Positions 7,714-14,362 of a stretch of DNA of 22,499 bases are shown one piece after another. How positions within the stretch are numbered: position 1 is the stretch's first letter; each line of letters starts with the position of its first letter. Made by a program: the position numbers and the translations under genes. This DNA is from a virus. The stretch is from IMG/VR virus record IMGVR_UViG_3300037842_000176, positions 1-22,499 of that record; one strand, 5' to 3'. The notes below the pieces were generated by a model. The model did no database searches and was not told where the DNA came from. It was given only the letters and a program-made list of their open reading frames with translations.

Positions 7714-8145
7714 ATGAATAAAACATTTTATGAGATTTTTAAAGAGGTCCACAATGCTAAGAAGAAAGCAGAAAAGATAGCAGTACTTCATCATTATAGT
7801 AGTGCTTCGTTAAAGACTATTCTGGGTTATACGTATGACCCACGTATCAAGTGGTTGTTACCTGAAGGAATTCCCCCATATACTCCATTACCAGATGCTG
7901 CAGACCAAGAAGCAGGACTGGCTGCTGAGTTGAGACGGATATACTTATTCGTTGAGGGTAACTCAGAAACTCAAAGAAACCTAAAGCAAACAAGACGTGA
8001 GCAAATCTTTATTGATATGCTTGAGTCAGTAGACCCACGTGATGCTAAAGTATTAATCGGAATGAAAGAAGGTAAACTGCCATTCAATGGATTAACACGT
8101 AAGTTAGTAGCAGAAGCATTCCCAAACATTTCTAAAGACTGGTGA
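7714..8145 (+). CDS. Conserved marine T4-like phage protein (DUF6433-like)
   Basis: This 143-residue protein directly follows RNase H with no gap. In T4-like marine phages a protein of this size and character (helical, starting with an 'FYEIFKEVHNAKKKAEKI' type helix and containing GKLPFNGLTRKLVAEAFP near the end) is recurrent. From memory it corresponds to DUF6433; I cannot confirm that here. The last third (VLIGMKEGKLPFNGLT) looks like a conserved functional patch. Its linkage to RNase H suggests a replication or nucleic-acid role, which remains inference. Confidence 0.7.
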   Translation: MNKTFYEIFKEVHNAKKKAEKIAVLHHYSSASLKTILGYTYDPRIKWLLPEGIPPYTPLPDAADQEAGLAAELRRIYLFVEGNSETQRNLKQTRREQIFIDMLESVDPRDAKVLIGMKEGKLPFNGLTRKLVAEAFPNISKDW

Positions 8146-8189
8146 AAGCAAGATAAACGTTTAATATGGATAAAGGTTAAAGGACTAAT

Positions 8190-8774
8190 ATGGAATTAAT
8201 TAATGATGTAGGTATTTTCGATCACTTCTTATCAGACGATGAGTGTGATTACTTCATTGAGTTGTTTAAGAATAAAGAAAAGAATGGGTTTGTTTTTAAT
8301 AGGCAAGACTCAGAGAACAGTCCTGGGACAATAAAAAAAGATGATTCGATGGGAATAAATCTTGCTGATTGTACAGGAAACGATAAACTTGACGAACGAA
8401 ATAAATCTTTTATTGAAAATTTTTGGAACAATGCGTTCAAGGAATATACAGACCATTATTCTTCGTTGATTGATCATGGATTAAGTTATCACTTATATGC
8501 ATATAAAGTGCAAAAGACTTTGCCTGGAGGTGGATACCACGTATGGCATTACGAGAATAATTCAGGTTATGTCGCATCTAGGGTGTTGACTTGGATAATC
8601 TATTTGAATGACGACTTTGAAGGTGGTGAAACGGAATTCTTATATAAAAATATGAGAGTGAAATCGAAGAAAGGCACGTTAGCAATATTTCCTTGCAATT
8701 ACACCCATACTCATAGAGGAAACCCTCCATTAACTGGAGAGAAATATATTATGACGAGTTGGATACATAACTGA
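8190..8774 (+). CDS. 2OG-Fe(II) oxygenase (prolyl 4-hydroxylase-like)
   Basis: This 194-residue protein is predicted to be a 2-oxoglutarate and Fe(II)-dependent hydroxylase of the P4Hc/PF13640 type. GGGYHVWHYEN (113-123) provides the HxD/E pair as His120-Tyr-Glu122. YTHTHRGNPP (171-180) provides the distal His, and Lys185 in GEKYIMTSW sits where 2OG is bound. WIIYLNDDFEGGETEF (135-150) is the typical core of phage P4H-like enzymes. The start has AAGGA about 6-10 bases upstream of the ATG. Marine T4-like phages often carry several such enzymes. The substrate (protein, nucleotide or lipid) is not known. Confidence 0.88.
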   Translation: MELINDVGIFDHFLSDDECDYFIELFKNKEKNGFVFNRQDSENSPGTIKKDDSMGINLADCTGNDKLDERNKSFIENFWNNAFKEYTDHYSSLIDHGLSYHLYAYKVQKTLPGGGYHVWHYENNSGYVASRVLTWIIYLNDDFEGGETEFLYKNMRVKSKKGTLAIFPCNYTHTHRGNPPLTGEKYIMTSWIHN

Positions 8775-8778
8775 TTTA

Positions 8779-9366
8779 ATGAGTATAATTAATCCAGCAA
8801 TCATCATTGGCAATGGACCAAGTCGTAATGATATTGACTTACATAAGTTAGTAGGTAAAGCACCACTATATGGTTGTAATGCATTGTATAGAGATTTCGA
8901 CAAATGGGATTATCTAGTTGCAATTGATAATGGAATGATTAATGAGTTACATAAAGAACAAGTTGATAATGGAAACTTAATCATCCCTGCTGAAGAAGAA
9001 CGTTGGGAAAGTGCTGAATATAATCCCAACCGCAGACGTAACAATGCTGGAATGATTGCTATGGACTATGCTATTAAACATAAGCACAACCTATTATACT
9101 TGCTTGGGTTCGACTTTATACTTGCGGGTGAAGACTCTGTAGATAATGTCTATAAAGATAGTAAGAACTATGGACCTGAAACTCATGCACGTGAAGAAGA
9201 CAACTATTTTAGATTGAAATACTTTGAATGGTATGCGAGTAAGAACCTAGGAACATCAGTCATATTCGTTGTACCTGATGAGAAGATTGAAACGTGTAAG
9301 AGTGTGAGAGCAGGAAACGTAAGAGCAATGAAAACATCAGACTTTTTAAATAAATTGGAGAATTGA
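8779..9366 (+). CDS. GNGPS-motif Rossmann-like protein (DUF115/MptE-like or glycosyltransferase-like)
   Basis: The 195-residue protein begins with a strand followed by IIGNGPSRNDIDL at 9-21. The GNGPS loop is shared by DUF115/MptE-like proteins and by some sialyltransferase-like enzymes, where it binds a nucleotide or nucleotide sugar. Further Rossmann-like strands are visible (YLVAIDNG about 45-52, LLYLLGFDFIL about 105-115 and SVIFVVPDE about 160-168), and a NNAGMIAMDYAI helix follows an Arg-rich segment. The motif supports a nucleotide-dependent transferase, possibly acting with the glycosyltransferase at 5210. I cannot choose between the families. Confidence 0.6.
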   Translation: MSIINPAIIIGNGPSRNDIDLHKLVGKAPLYGCNALYRDFDKWDYLVAIDNGMINELHKEQVDNGNLIIPAEEERWESAEYNPNRRRNNAGMIAMDYAIKHKHNLLYLLGFDFILAGEDSVDNVYKDSKNYGPETHAREEDNYFRLKYFEWYASKNLGTSVIFVVPDEKIETCKSVRAGNVRAMKTSDFLNKLEN

Positions 9367-9666
9367 ATGAGTAATAAAGATATACATATTGATAAGTGGT
9401 TTGATGATAGAGGGATTACTGAGAACGGTAAAGCAATGAGTCAAGCAATTAAGACTCTGGAAGAAGTCACTGAGATGTTCGACGCACTAAATAGGAATAA
9501 CGTTCACGATGTTATGGATGCCGTTGGTGATATCTATGTAACACTTCGTGGAGTATGCTTAACCTATGGAATTGAAATGGATGAGTGTATTAACCAAGCA
9601 TATGATGAGATTAAAGACCGTAAAGGTTATCTAACACCAGAAGGAACATTCATCAAGGAGTCGTAA
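9367..9666 (+). CDS. mazG: MazG-like nucleotide pyrophosphohydrolase
   Basis: This 99-residue all-helical protein matches the MazG-like NTP-PPase pattern. LEEVTEMFDAL has Glu32, Glu33 and Glu36, and DAVGDIYVTL follows with Asp51 and Asp55, giving the EExxE...(E/D)xxxD metal-binding set. The size fits a single MazG domain. It would hydrolyse (d)NTPs or an alarmone-like nucleotide to monophosphate and pyrophosphate. Phage MazG proteins have been proposed to adjust nucleotide pools or ppGpp during infection. It begins directly after the upstream TGA and is followed by a coupled small membrane gene. Confidence 0.82.
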   Translation: MSNKDIHIDKWFDDRGITENGKAMSQAIKTLEEVTEMFDALNRNNVHDVMDAVGDIYVTLRGVCLTYGIEMDECINQAYDEIKDRKGYLTPEGTFIKES

Positions 9667-9831
9667 ATGATAGAACTTTGGATTGTAATATTTTTAATAT
9701 TTGTAGCATTATCAACAACCATTTCATATGCAGTAGGTTATTCACGTGGTAGAGAATATGGAATGAATTTTGTCGTAGATGATATGATAGATAAAGGAAT
9801 CCTCGAAGTCATAAACGAAGAAGATGAGTGA
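9667..9831 (+). CDS. Single-span membrane small protein (54 aa)
   Basis: The ATG follows the mazG stop with no gap (TAA ATG), and CAAGGAG just upstream serves as ribosome binding site. Residues 2-24 are a strong membrane span (IELWIVIFLIFVALSTTISY), followed by a charged cytoplasmic-type tail with RGRE and an acidic end (EVINEEDE). It overlaps the next gene by 8 bases. The function is unknown. Confidence 0.6.
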   Translation: MIELWIVIFLIFVALSTTISYAVGYSRGREYGMNFVVDDMIDKGILEVINEEDE

Positions 9832-10351
9832 TGAAAGAACTGTTAATCCTGACGCAATTCTACAAAAAAAGGTAACTGGTGATTATAGAATTGTTGATGA
9901 TTTTTTAGAATTAAATGATTATCATCAGTTAGTAAAACTTTTACTCAACGGTGAGTTTGACTGGTATCATAACCACGACACAAACCGTGATGACTTACAT
10001 TACTTCACCCATATGTTCTATAACAACTATGGGTTTTGTAGTAAGTATCACAACAAGTTAGGACAATTCATAAGCAAAATGAACCCTGCATCATTCGTTC
10101 AGATAAGGGCAAACCTATTCTCAAAGAGTGACAAAGTTGTAGAATTCGCACCAACTCAAAGTTTCGCATTCGAACATAAGTGTATGATGTTCTTTGTCAA
10201 TGCTAATGACGGATATACTAAACTGAGTGATGGTTCTAAAATATACTCTAAAGATAACCGTGCAGTATTCTTTAACGTTAAAGAACCATTCATTGACACC
10301 TCTTGCACTGATGATGTATTCCGTATGACTATGTCTTTCCACTACTTCTAA
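9824..10351 (+). CDS. 2OG-oxygenase-fold protein, apparently lacking the metal-binding residues
   Basis: This 175-residue protein has the framework of a phage 2OG-Fe(II) oxygenase subfamily: MNPASFVQIRANLFS (86-100), MMFFVNANDGYTKLSDGSKI (121-140), DNRAVFFNV (144-152) and TSCTDDVFRMTMSFHYF to the end. Active relatives, as I remember them, have an HxD pair shortly before the 'YvNtNdGyT' strand and a His before 'tscTD'. Here those places read EFAPTQ and PFIDTSC, so both His and the Asp seem to be missing, while the 2OG-binding Arg167 remains. It may be a non-catalytic binding protein or have changed chemistry. Promoter P4 begins nine bases after its stop. Confidence 0.6.
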   Translation: MSDERTVNPDAILQKKVTGDYRIVDDFLELNDYHQLVKLLLNGEFDWYHNHDTNRDDLHYFTHMFYNNYGFCSKYHNKLGQFISKMNPASFVQIRANLFSKSDKVVEFAPTQSFAFEHKCMMFFVNANDGYTKLSDGSKIYSKDNRAVFFNVKEPFIDTSCTDDVFRMTMSFHYF

Positions 10352-10359
10352 AATAACGC

Positions 10360-10388
10360 TTGACTTTTGAGTCAAACTAGGGTATAAT
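10360..10388 (+). promoter_or_regulatory. Sigma70-type promoter P4 (TTGACT / TATAAT) with inverted repeat over the -35
   Basis: TTGACT at 10360-10365, a 17-bp spacer, then TATAAT at 10383-10388 with GGG before it. This is the closest to the bacterial consensus of all promoters in the window. A perfect inverted repeat TTGACT-TTTG-AGTCAA (10360-10375) covers the -35 and could be an operator. The DNA ligase ATG lies about 26 bases past the predicted transcription start. Confidence 0.8.
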
Positions 10389-10421
10389 ACTTAGTATAGA
10401 CGATAAAAAAGGAAATGTGTT

Positions 10422-11696
10422 ATGAGTGTTAGTGAAATATTAGAAGAATGTGCAAGTGATAATGGACGTTTATTTAAAATAGATGTTCTAGAAAGAAACA
10501 AGGATGACGAACTTCTTAGGAAAGTCGTCAAAGCATCCCTCGACCCATATACTCAATACTATATCAGGAAGATCCCTGATTACATCACGGTTAAATTTCG
10601 TGAGTTCGAAAGTCTTGAATGGGCATTAACCGAATTAAAACAACTGTCATCTAGATCTGTTACTGGTAATGATGCCATCTCGCATTTAAGACTAGTCCTA
10701 CGATCTGTAAGTCCTAATGATGCTGAGGTTATTGAACGAGTAATCGGAAAAGACTTAAAGTGTGGTATTCATACATCAACTGCTAATAAAGTATATGGTA
10801 AGGACTTCATCGAGAAGTATCCTTGTATGTTAGCAGGTGCGATGAATGAAAAGAACTTCAAACATATCCAATTCCCTGCCTATGCCCAGACTAAAATGGA
10901 CGGTATGCGTGCAAACATAATCTTTGACAATGATGGTAACGTTAGTGTTCGTAGTCGTAACGGTAAGCACATTGAGTTACACGGATGGTTTGATAACGTA
11001 TCTAATATATCTAACGCAGTTATCGATGGTGAGTTAATCGTGCTTGATGAAGATGGTAATACCTTAGACCGTAAGACTGGTAATGGTATTCTCAATAAAG
11101 CAGTTAAAGGTACTATAACAAAAGAACAGACTGAGTTCGTAAGAATGACTGCTTGGGATATTATACCTCTAGACGATTTCAAAGCAGGTAAATCTGATAC
11201 ACCATATTCAGAAAGGTTTGCATCGTTAGCATTAATTGAACTTGACGATAAGGTAAGGATAGTTGATAATTATAATGCTGAAGATATGCCAGAGGTACAG
11301 ATTCTATTTAAAGAGTCATTAGCACAAGGTGAAGAAGGTGTTATCGTTAAGAATATGAATTCTATCTGGGAAGATAAACGTTCTAAAGGTCAAGTTAAAA
11401 TGAAAGTAGAACTTGAAGCAGACCTATTAGTTACTGCTTGGAATGAAGGTACGGGTAGAATTAAAGGATTAATGGGAAGTGTAACGGTTGTGTCTGCTGA
11501 TGGTGGTGTTGAAGTTAATGTCGGTTCTGGATTCAATGATGAAGATAGGAAGATGTTACCTGAAGATATTGTAGGTAAAATCATCACCGTTAAGTATAAT
11601 GAGATTATCCAAGATAAGAACTGTAACACTAAATCGTTATTCCTACCAATCTTCATTGAGATAAGACTTGATAAATCGTCTGCTGATATTCTATAA
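10422..11696 (+). CDS. ATP-dependent DNA ligase (T4 gp30-like)
   Basis: This 424-residue enzyme seals nicks in duplex DNA through a ligase-AMP intermediate. Motif I is TKMDGMR with the adenylated Lys158, almost the same position as Lys159 of T4 ligase. Motif III is IDGELIVLD (201-209), motif IV EEGVIVKN (304-311), and motif V lies around QVKMKVELEADLLV (325 onward). The C-terminal OB-fold region follows. An all-helical N-terminal domain (1-150) contains CGIHTSTANKVYG, typical of the phage family. It is about 60 residues shorter than T4 ligase (487). AAAAAAGGAAA upstream of the ATG is the ribosome binding site. It partners functionally with the RNase H at 6850. Confidence 0.95.
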   Translation: MSVSEILEECASDNGRLFKIDVLERNKDDELLRKVVKASLDPYTQYYIRKIPDYITVKFREFESLEWALTELKQLSSRSVTGNDAISHLRLVLRSVSPNDAEVIERVIGKDLKCGIHTSTANKVYGKDFIEKYPCMLAGAMNEKNFKHIQFPAYAQTKMDGMRANIIFDNDGNVSVRSRNGKHIELHGWFDNVSNISNAVIDGELIVLDEDGNTLDRKTGNGILNKAVKGTITKEQTEFVRMTAWDIIPLDDFKAGKSDTPYSERFASLALIELDDKVRIVDNYNAEDMPEVQILFKESLAQGEEGVIVKNMNSIWEDKRSKGQVKMKVELEADLLVTAWNEGTGRIKGLMGSVTVVSADGGVEVNVGSGFNDEDRKMLPEDIVGKIITVKYNEIIQDKNCNTKSLFLPIFIEIRLDKSSADIL

Positions 11697-11721
11697 CCCT
11701 ATTATAAAGGTGGGTTTATTT
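11694..11721 (+). terminator. Possible weak terminator after DNA ligase
   Basis: AACCC at the ligase stop can pair with GGGTT about 12 bases later, followed by TTATTTAT. The stem is short and AT-rich, so this is a weak candidate. A similar ACCC...GGGT arrangement follows the stop at 12286, so it appears to belong to the duplicated module. Confidence 0.25.
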
Positions 11722-11725
11722 ATGA

Positions 11726-11795
11726 AATTAGCCACCTATTCCTGCAGTTTAGGGTATAATAGGTGGTATAAGGTTGATTAATAAAGGAGTATGTT
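11726..11795 (+). repeat. 70-bp exact direct repeat, copy 1 (promoter plus leader plus RBS)
   Basis: Positions 11726-11795 are identical, base for base, to 12306-12375. The unit contains a GGGTATAAT -10 element, an inverted repeat around it, a short leader and AAAGGAG. Both copies end exactly at the start codon of a different gene (GTG at 11796, ATG at 12376). Weaker similarity continues upstream to the preceding stop codons, interrupted by an indel of roughly 11 bases. Confidence 0.95.
11732..11766 (+). promoter_or_regulatory. Promoter P-R1 with 9-bp inverted repeat flanking the -10
   Basis: TATAAT at 11755-11760, preceded by GGG. The region 17 bp upstream reads CCACCT, which is not a -35 match, so the promoter may depend on the extended -10 or an activator. 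CCACCTATT (11732-11740) and AATAGGTGG (11758-11766) are a perfect 9-bp inverted repeat whose right arm overlaps the -10 and the expected start site. This arrangement suits a dimeric regulator. Confidence 0.65.
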
Positions 11796-12044
11796 GTGGA
11801 TGATTTAAGAAAATTTAGTTTAGATATTATTAAAAAGAACCCAGAATTGGGTGGTGAGATTGTTGATTTATTTTCAATGATGATGGAAGAGGTTGAGGAT
11901 GGTTCTTCTGAAGAACTTGAACGTGACCGATTTGTTTGTAGTGTTGAAGAACTTGTTTATGCTAAAGAAGAAAAAGAAGCAGAAGAAGATGAGTCAACTT
12001 GTAATGATGGTGGAATACCTATCCCAATTTATAGAAACAACTAA
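11796..12044 (+). CDS. Acidic small hypothetical protein (82 aa)
   Basis: This protein is very acidic (EEVEDGSSEELERD, then KEEKEAEEDEST) and mostly helical, with no recognised domain. It starts at GTG, seven bases after the GGAG supplied by the 70-bp repeat; in the second copy of the repeat the corresponding start is ATG, which supports this start. Very acidic small phage proteins sometimes mimic DNA to block host DNA-binding proteins, but here this is only a possibility raised by composition. It is followed 11 bases later by another small gene. Confidence 0.6.
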   Translation: MDDLRKFSLDIIKKNPELGGEIVDLFSMMMEEVEDGSSEELERDRFVCSVEELVYAKEEKEAEEDESTCNDGGIPIPIYRNN

Positions 12045-12055
12045 GAGGAGAATAT

Positions 12056-12286
12056 ATGAAATATAAATTAAAAAATCCAGATGAGTTCAATACATATTTA
12101 GAGAGTGTCGGTTCATTTGCTGATGCTCAGGGTCTTCATCCTATTAATGAAGATGGTACAGTTGATTTTGAAAAGGATATGGTTGTTAAGTATTCTGAAA
12201 TTGACGATCTAGAGTTCATACAAATTATGTCTGAAGAAGATGCTAATGCTTGGAAAACACTAAGAAAGCATTTTGGTGTATTATGA
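12056..12286 (+). CDS. Small hypothetical protein (76 aa)
   Basis: This is an acidic, probably alpha/beta protein of unknown function (YKLKNPDEFNTYLESVG at the start, LEFIQIMSEEDANAWKTL near the end). GAGGAG ends five bases before the ATG, a strong ribosome binding site. It is the last gene before the second copy of the 70-bp repeat, so it forms a two-gene unit with the 11796 gene. Confidence 0.6.
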   Translation: MKYKLKNPDEFNTYLESVGSFADAQGLHPINEDGTVDFEKDMVVKYSEIDDLEFIQIMSEEDANAWKTLRKHFGVL

Positions 12287-12305
12287 CCCTTTTATAAACG
12301 TGGGT

Positions 12306-12375
12306 AATTAGCCACCTATTCCTGCAGTTTAGGGTATAATAGGTGGTATAAGGTTGATTAATAAAGGAGTATGTT
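12306..12375 (+). repeat. 70-bp exact direct repeat, copy 2
   Basis: This stretch is identical to 11726-11795, offset by 580 bp. It carries the same -10 element, inverted repeat, leader and ribosome binding site, and abuts the ATG of the next gene. Perfect identity between copies implies a recent duplication, gene conversion or strong constraint. Confidence 0.95.
12312..12346 (+). promoter_or_regulatory. Promoter P-R2 with 9-bp inverted repeat flanking the -10
   Basis: TATAAT at 12335-12340 lies within the same CCACCTATT/AATAGGTGG inverted repeat (12312-12320 and 12338-12346) as in copy 1. It should drive the 12376-14652 cluster. Confidence 0.65.
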
Positions 12376-12528
12376 ATGAACAAGAAAATAATTAATAAAG
12401 AAATTAAAAGAGTTAAAGCAGATAAGACTATTGATGCTAAAAATAAAGAATTCTTAACTGCTTGGTTAAAGAAAGGTTATGATGGTCCTGACCAGTTACT
12501 TAAAGAAGAAATTGCTCTCCGTGGTTAA
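12376..12528 (+). CDS. Small basic hypothetical protein (50 aa)
   Basis: This 50-residue, Lys-rich helical protein (MNKKIINKEIKRVKADKTID) starts seven bases after the GGAG of the second 70-bp repeat. The role is unknown. Its position as the first gene behind a duplicated promoter and its proper start site are the reasons to accept it. It overlaps the next gene start by about 8 bases. Confidence 0.6.
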   Translation: MNKKIINKEIKRVKADKTIDAKNKEFLTAWLKKGYDGPDQLLKEEIALRG

Positions 12529-12736
12529 GGTTGGTGAGTTTTTATATGAAGTCGTTACACGTGGTGAGGCGAAATACTTTATCCGCAATGATGTTATTGG
12601 TGGAGTCGATGTTGAGAAAGATGATGATATGATATTGACTCAGATGTCTGACTTTGTAATGGAGTTTAGAAAGAATCGAAACCCTGCTGCAATTGGTGAA
12701 TGGTTTGTGAATAGAGGAGGAAATAATGAGTTATAA
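12521..12736 (+). CDS. Small hypothetical protein (71 aa)
   Basis: The function is unknown. It opens with a beta-type segment (VKVGEFLYEVVTRGEAKYFI) and continues acidic and helical. The GTG at 12521 overlaps the preceding stop by 8 bases and is my preferred start. The frame is open further upstream to an ATG at 12479, but that would overlap the upstream gene by 50 bases. The gene carries AGAGGAGG near its 3' end for the next gene. Confidence 0.5.
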   Translation: MVKVGEFLYEVVTRGEAKYFIRNDVIGGVDVEKDDDMILTQMSDFVMEFRKNRNPAAIGEWFVNRGGNNEL

Positions 12737-12959
12737 ATTGGTTAGAGTTGAGTATAAGAGTTCTGTTGAATGGTATGATGTTGATACTAAATTGACTGAT
12801 GAAGATGTTAATCAAATTGAAGAATTGTATGCTGGTGATGTCGGCGCATTCCTTGACAATAATCGTCGAATCGATGAGGATAAGGTTTGGGAAGGCGAAT
12901 TGATTCGAGAGAAAGATACTGGCACTACTGTTGAATGGTTAATTGAGGAGGAGTTATAA
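12726..12959 (+). CDS. Small acidic hypothetical protein (77 aa)
   Basis: This acidic protein has a beta-strand-like N-terminus (YKLVRVEYKSSVEWYDVD) and alternating charged segments. No family is recognised. GAGGAGGAAATA lies immediately upstream of the ATG, within the previous gene, giving strong coupled translation. Its stop overlaps the next start (TAATG). Confidence 0.6.
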   Translation: MSYKLVRVEYKSSVEWYDVDTKLTDEDVNQIEELYAGDVGAFLDNNRRIDEDKVWEGELIREKDTGTTVEWLIEEEL

Positions 12960-13123
12960 TGAGTGAATTATTTAGAAAAATGATTAGGGTTGTTGGTGGT
13001 GTCGTTTTGGTTACTGCTGGTGCTGCTAAGATTGTGAGTTTATCTGGTGGTGATTTGATGTCATTATTATTTGTATTTGGTATCGTTGTTGGTACAGTTG
13101 CTCTTACGGTAGGTGACCAATGA
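12959..13123 (+). CDS. Two-span membrane small protein (54 aa)
   Basis: This frame is coupled on both sides (TAATG start, ATGA end) and preceded by GAGGAGG. The protein has a basic N-terminus (FRKMIR), a span at about 11-28 (VVGGVVLVTAGAAKIVSL) and a second at about 33-51 (LMSLLFVFGIVVGTVALTV), with a short Gly-rich turn between. Two helices in 54 residues resembles small holins or superinfection proteins, but it sits far from the late lysis-like genes, so this is only a possibility. Confidence 0.6.
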   Translation: MSELFRKMIRVVGGVVLVTAGAAKIVSLSGGDLMSLLFVFGIVVGTVALTVGDQ

Positions 13124-13500
13124 ATTATACAGTAAGTGATGATTTTTATGATGGTGGTCCATCTGATAGTTTAGACTATGGTCCATCGTTTAAAGGTATG
13201 CCGATGTGGACTCAGTTCGGAAAGATTGAAGACTCTCAAACATTAGAGGGTGTGATTAAAGCAAAGAAATTAAGAAAGGTTAGTTCAGTTACTACTGACG
13301 ATGATAAGAAGTTTATCCTAACTGCTAAAGATGTCAAAACTATTAAGGAGATAATCTTAGCATTCCCCACTCAAGTTCGTAGTGAGGTGTTTAGGGAAAT
13401 TCAATCAGCGAAGGGTTTGACTTCTGTGATAAAGTGGAGTAAAATAGATAAGGTGACTGACGATATTTTAATAAAGATTTGGGAAGAAATGAATGAATGA
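13120..13500 (+). CDS. Hypothetical protein (126 aa)
   Basis: I do not recognise this protein. The N-terminal 35 residues are Gly/Asp/Tyr-rich and probably disordered (DDFYDGGPSDSLDYGPSF). The rest looks like a helical domain with basic patches (TAKDVKTIKEIILAFPTQVR). It starts ATGA on its neighbour's stop and overlaps the HAD gene by 8 bases, so it belongs to the same operon. Confidence 0.6.
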   Translation: MNYTVSDDFYDGGPSDSLDYGPSFKGMPMWTQFGKIEDSQTLEGVIKAKKLRKVSSVTTDDDKKFILTAKDVKTIKEIILAFPTQVRSEVFREIQSAKGLTSVIKWSKIDKVTDDILIKIWEEMNE

Positions 13501-14074
13501 AAAAGTAATTATTACTGATGTAGATGGAGTGCTGTTAGATTGGTTGCATTCTTTTACTGAATATATGAAAAGTAAGGGTGATAACCCAGTTAATCCTGAA
13601 GAGTATCAGGTCCACGTTCACTTTGATATTGATAAGGCATATGCCAAGCAATGTGTTCGTGCGTTTAATGAGAGTGCGGATATTGCCTTCTTAACACCGT
13701 TCAAAGATGCTATTAAGTATGTAAGGAAACTACACGAAGAACACGGTTATGTGTTCCACGTTGTTACCTCTCAGTCTAACAATAAGAATGCTCAGAACCT
13801 AAGAATCCAAAACCTTAAGAACGTATTTGGTGACACGGTGTTTGAGGAGTTCACTATTTTGGATACTGGTGCTGATAAGAATGATGCATTGAAGAAGTAT
13901 CGTGGGTCTGGCTGTTACTGGATTGAAGATAAACCTGAGAATGCTGAGGTTGGTGTAGATCTTGGACTTGAAGGAATTCTGATGGAGCATGATCATAATA
14001 AGGATTACCTTAACGTGAACATTAAGACTGCTAAGAATTGGAAAGAAGTTTATAATATCATCACTGGAGAATAG
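13493..14074 (+). CDS. HAD-superfamily phosphatase
   Basis: This 193-residue protein is a haloacid dehalogenase-type hydrolase. Motif I is DVDGVLLD with Asp9 and Asp11 (nucleophile and acid/base). A Ser/Thr motif II candidate occurs in HVVTSQS at about residue 90, a Lys motif III candidate in ADKNDALKKY, and the acidic motif IV in WIEDKPENAE. The small cap between motifs I and II contains YQVHVHFDIDKAYAKQC. HAD phosphatases of this size in phages are often nucleotidases or sugar phosphatases; the substrate is unknown. It overlaps the preceding gene by 8 bases. Confidence 0.85.
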   Translation: MNEKVIITDVDGVLLDWLHSFTEYMKSKGDNPVNPEEYQVHVHFDIDKAYAKQCVRAFNESADIAFLTPFKDAIKYVRKLHEEHGYVFHVVTSQSNNKNAQNLRIQNLKNVFGDTVFEEFTILDTGADKNDALKKYRGSGCYWIEDKPENAEVGVDLGLEGILMEHDHNKDYLNVNIKTAKNWKEVYNIITGE

Positions 14075-14077
14075 ATA

Positions 14078-14212
14078 ATGAACAACGTAGATTTAGATAA
14101 AGCGATAAAACAAGAACATAAAGAGATAAAGAGTGAAATGTCTCAAATAAGTGTATTACTCGATAAGATACTAACGCACTTACAAAAAGATAAAGGTAAT
14201 GCAAAAGTATAA
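14078..14212 (+). CDS. Small helical hypothetical protein (44 aa)
   Basis: This 44-residue frame begins four bases after the HAD stop; GGAG in 'tcactggagaatag' is its ribosome binding site. The sequence is a continuous amphipathic helix (LDKAIKQEHKEIKSEMSQIS, then VLLDKILTHLQK), suggesting a coiled coil. It overlaps the next frame by 14 bases. The role is unknown. Confidence 0.5.
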   Translation: MNNVDLDKAIKQEHKEIKSEMSQISVLLDKILTHLQKDKGNAKV

Positions 14213-14360
14213 ATTCTCATTAGAGTGGATAAGTGGGTTTAAAAGTTTTCATTATATTCACGGAAGTGAAAAATCAGTAGAAAATGAAAAGAAGTTCTTA
14301 GATGGGTTAAATTATTTGTCTAAATATAAAATTAAAGAAGTAAAATTTAAAGGATGGTAA
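14199..14360 (+). CDS. Small basic hypothetical protein (53 aa)
   Basis: This basic, aromatic-rich protein (YKFSLEWISGFKSFHYIHG) has no recognised family. AAAGG precedes the ATG. Coupling to the gene before it (14-base overlap) and a short gap to the next support it being translated. The role is unknown. Confidence 0.5.
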   Translation: MQKYKFSLEWISGFKSFHYIHGSEKSVENEKKFLDGLNYLSKYKIKEVKFKGW

Positions 14361-14362
14361 GT

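Noticed and set aside
12479-12520. ATG at 12479 as the start of the 12521 gene
   Set aside because: It would overlap the upstream gene by 50 bases without a ribosome binding site; the GTG at 12521 gives a short coupled overlap.
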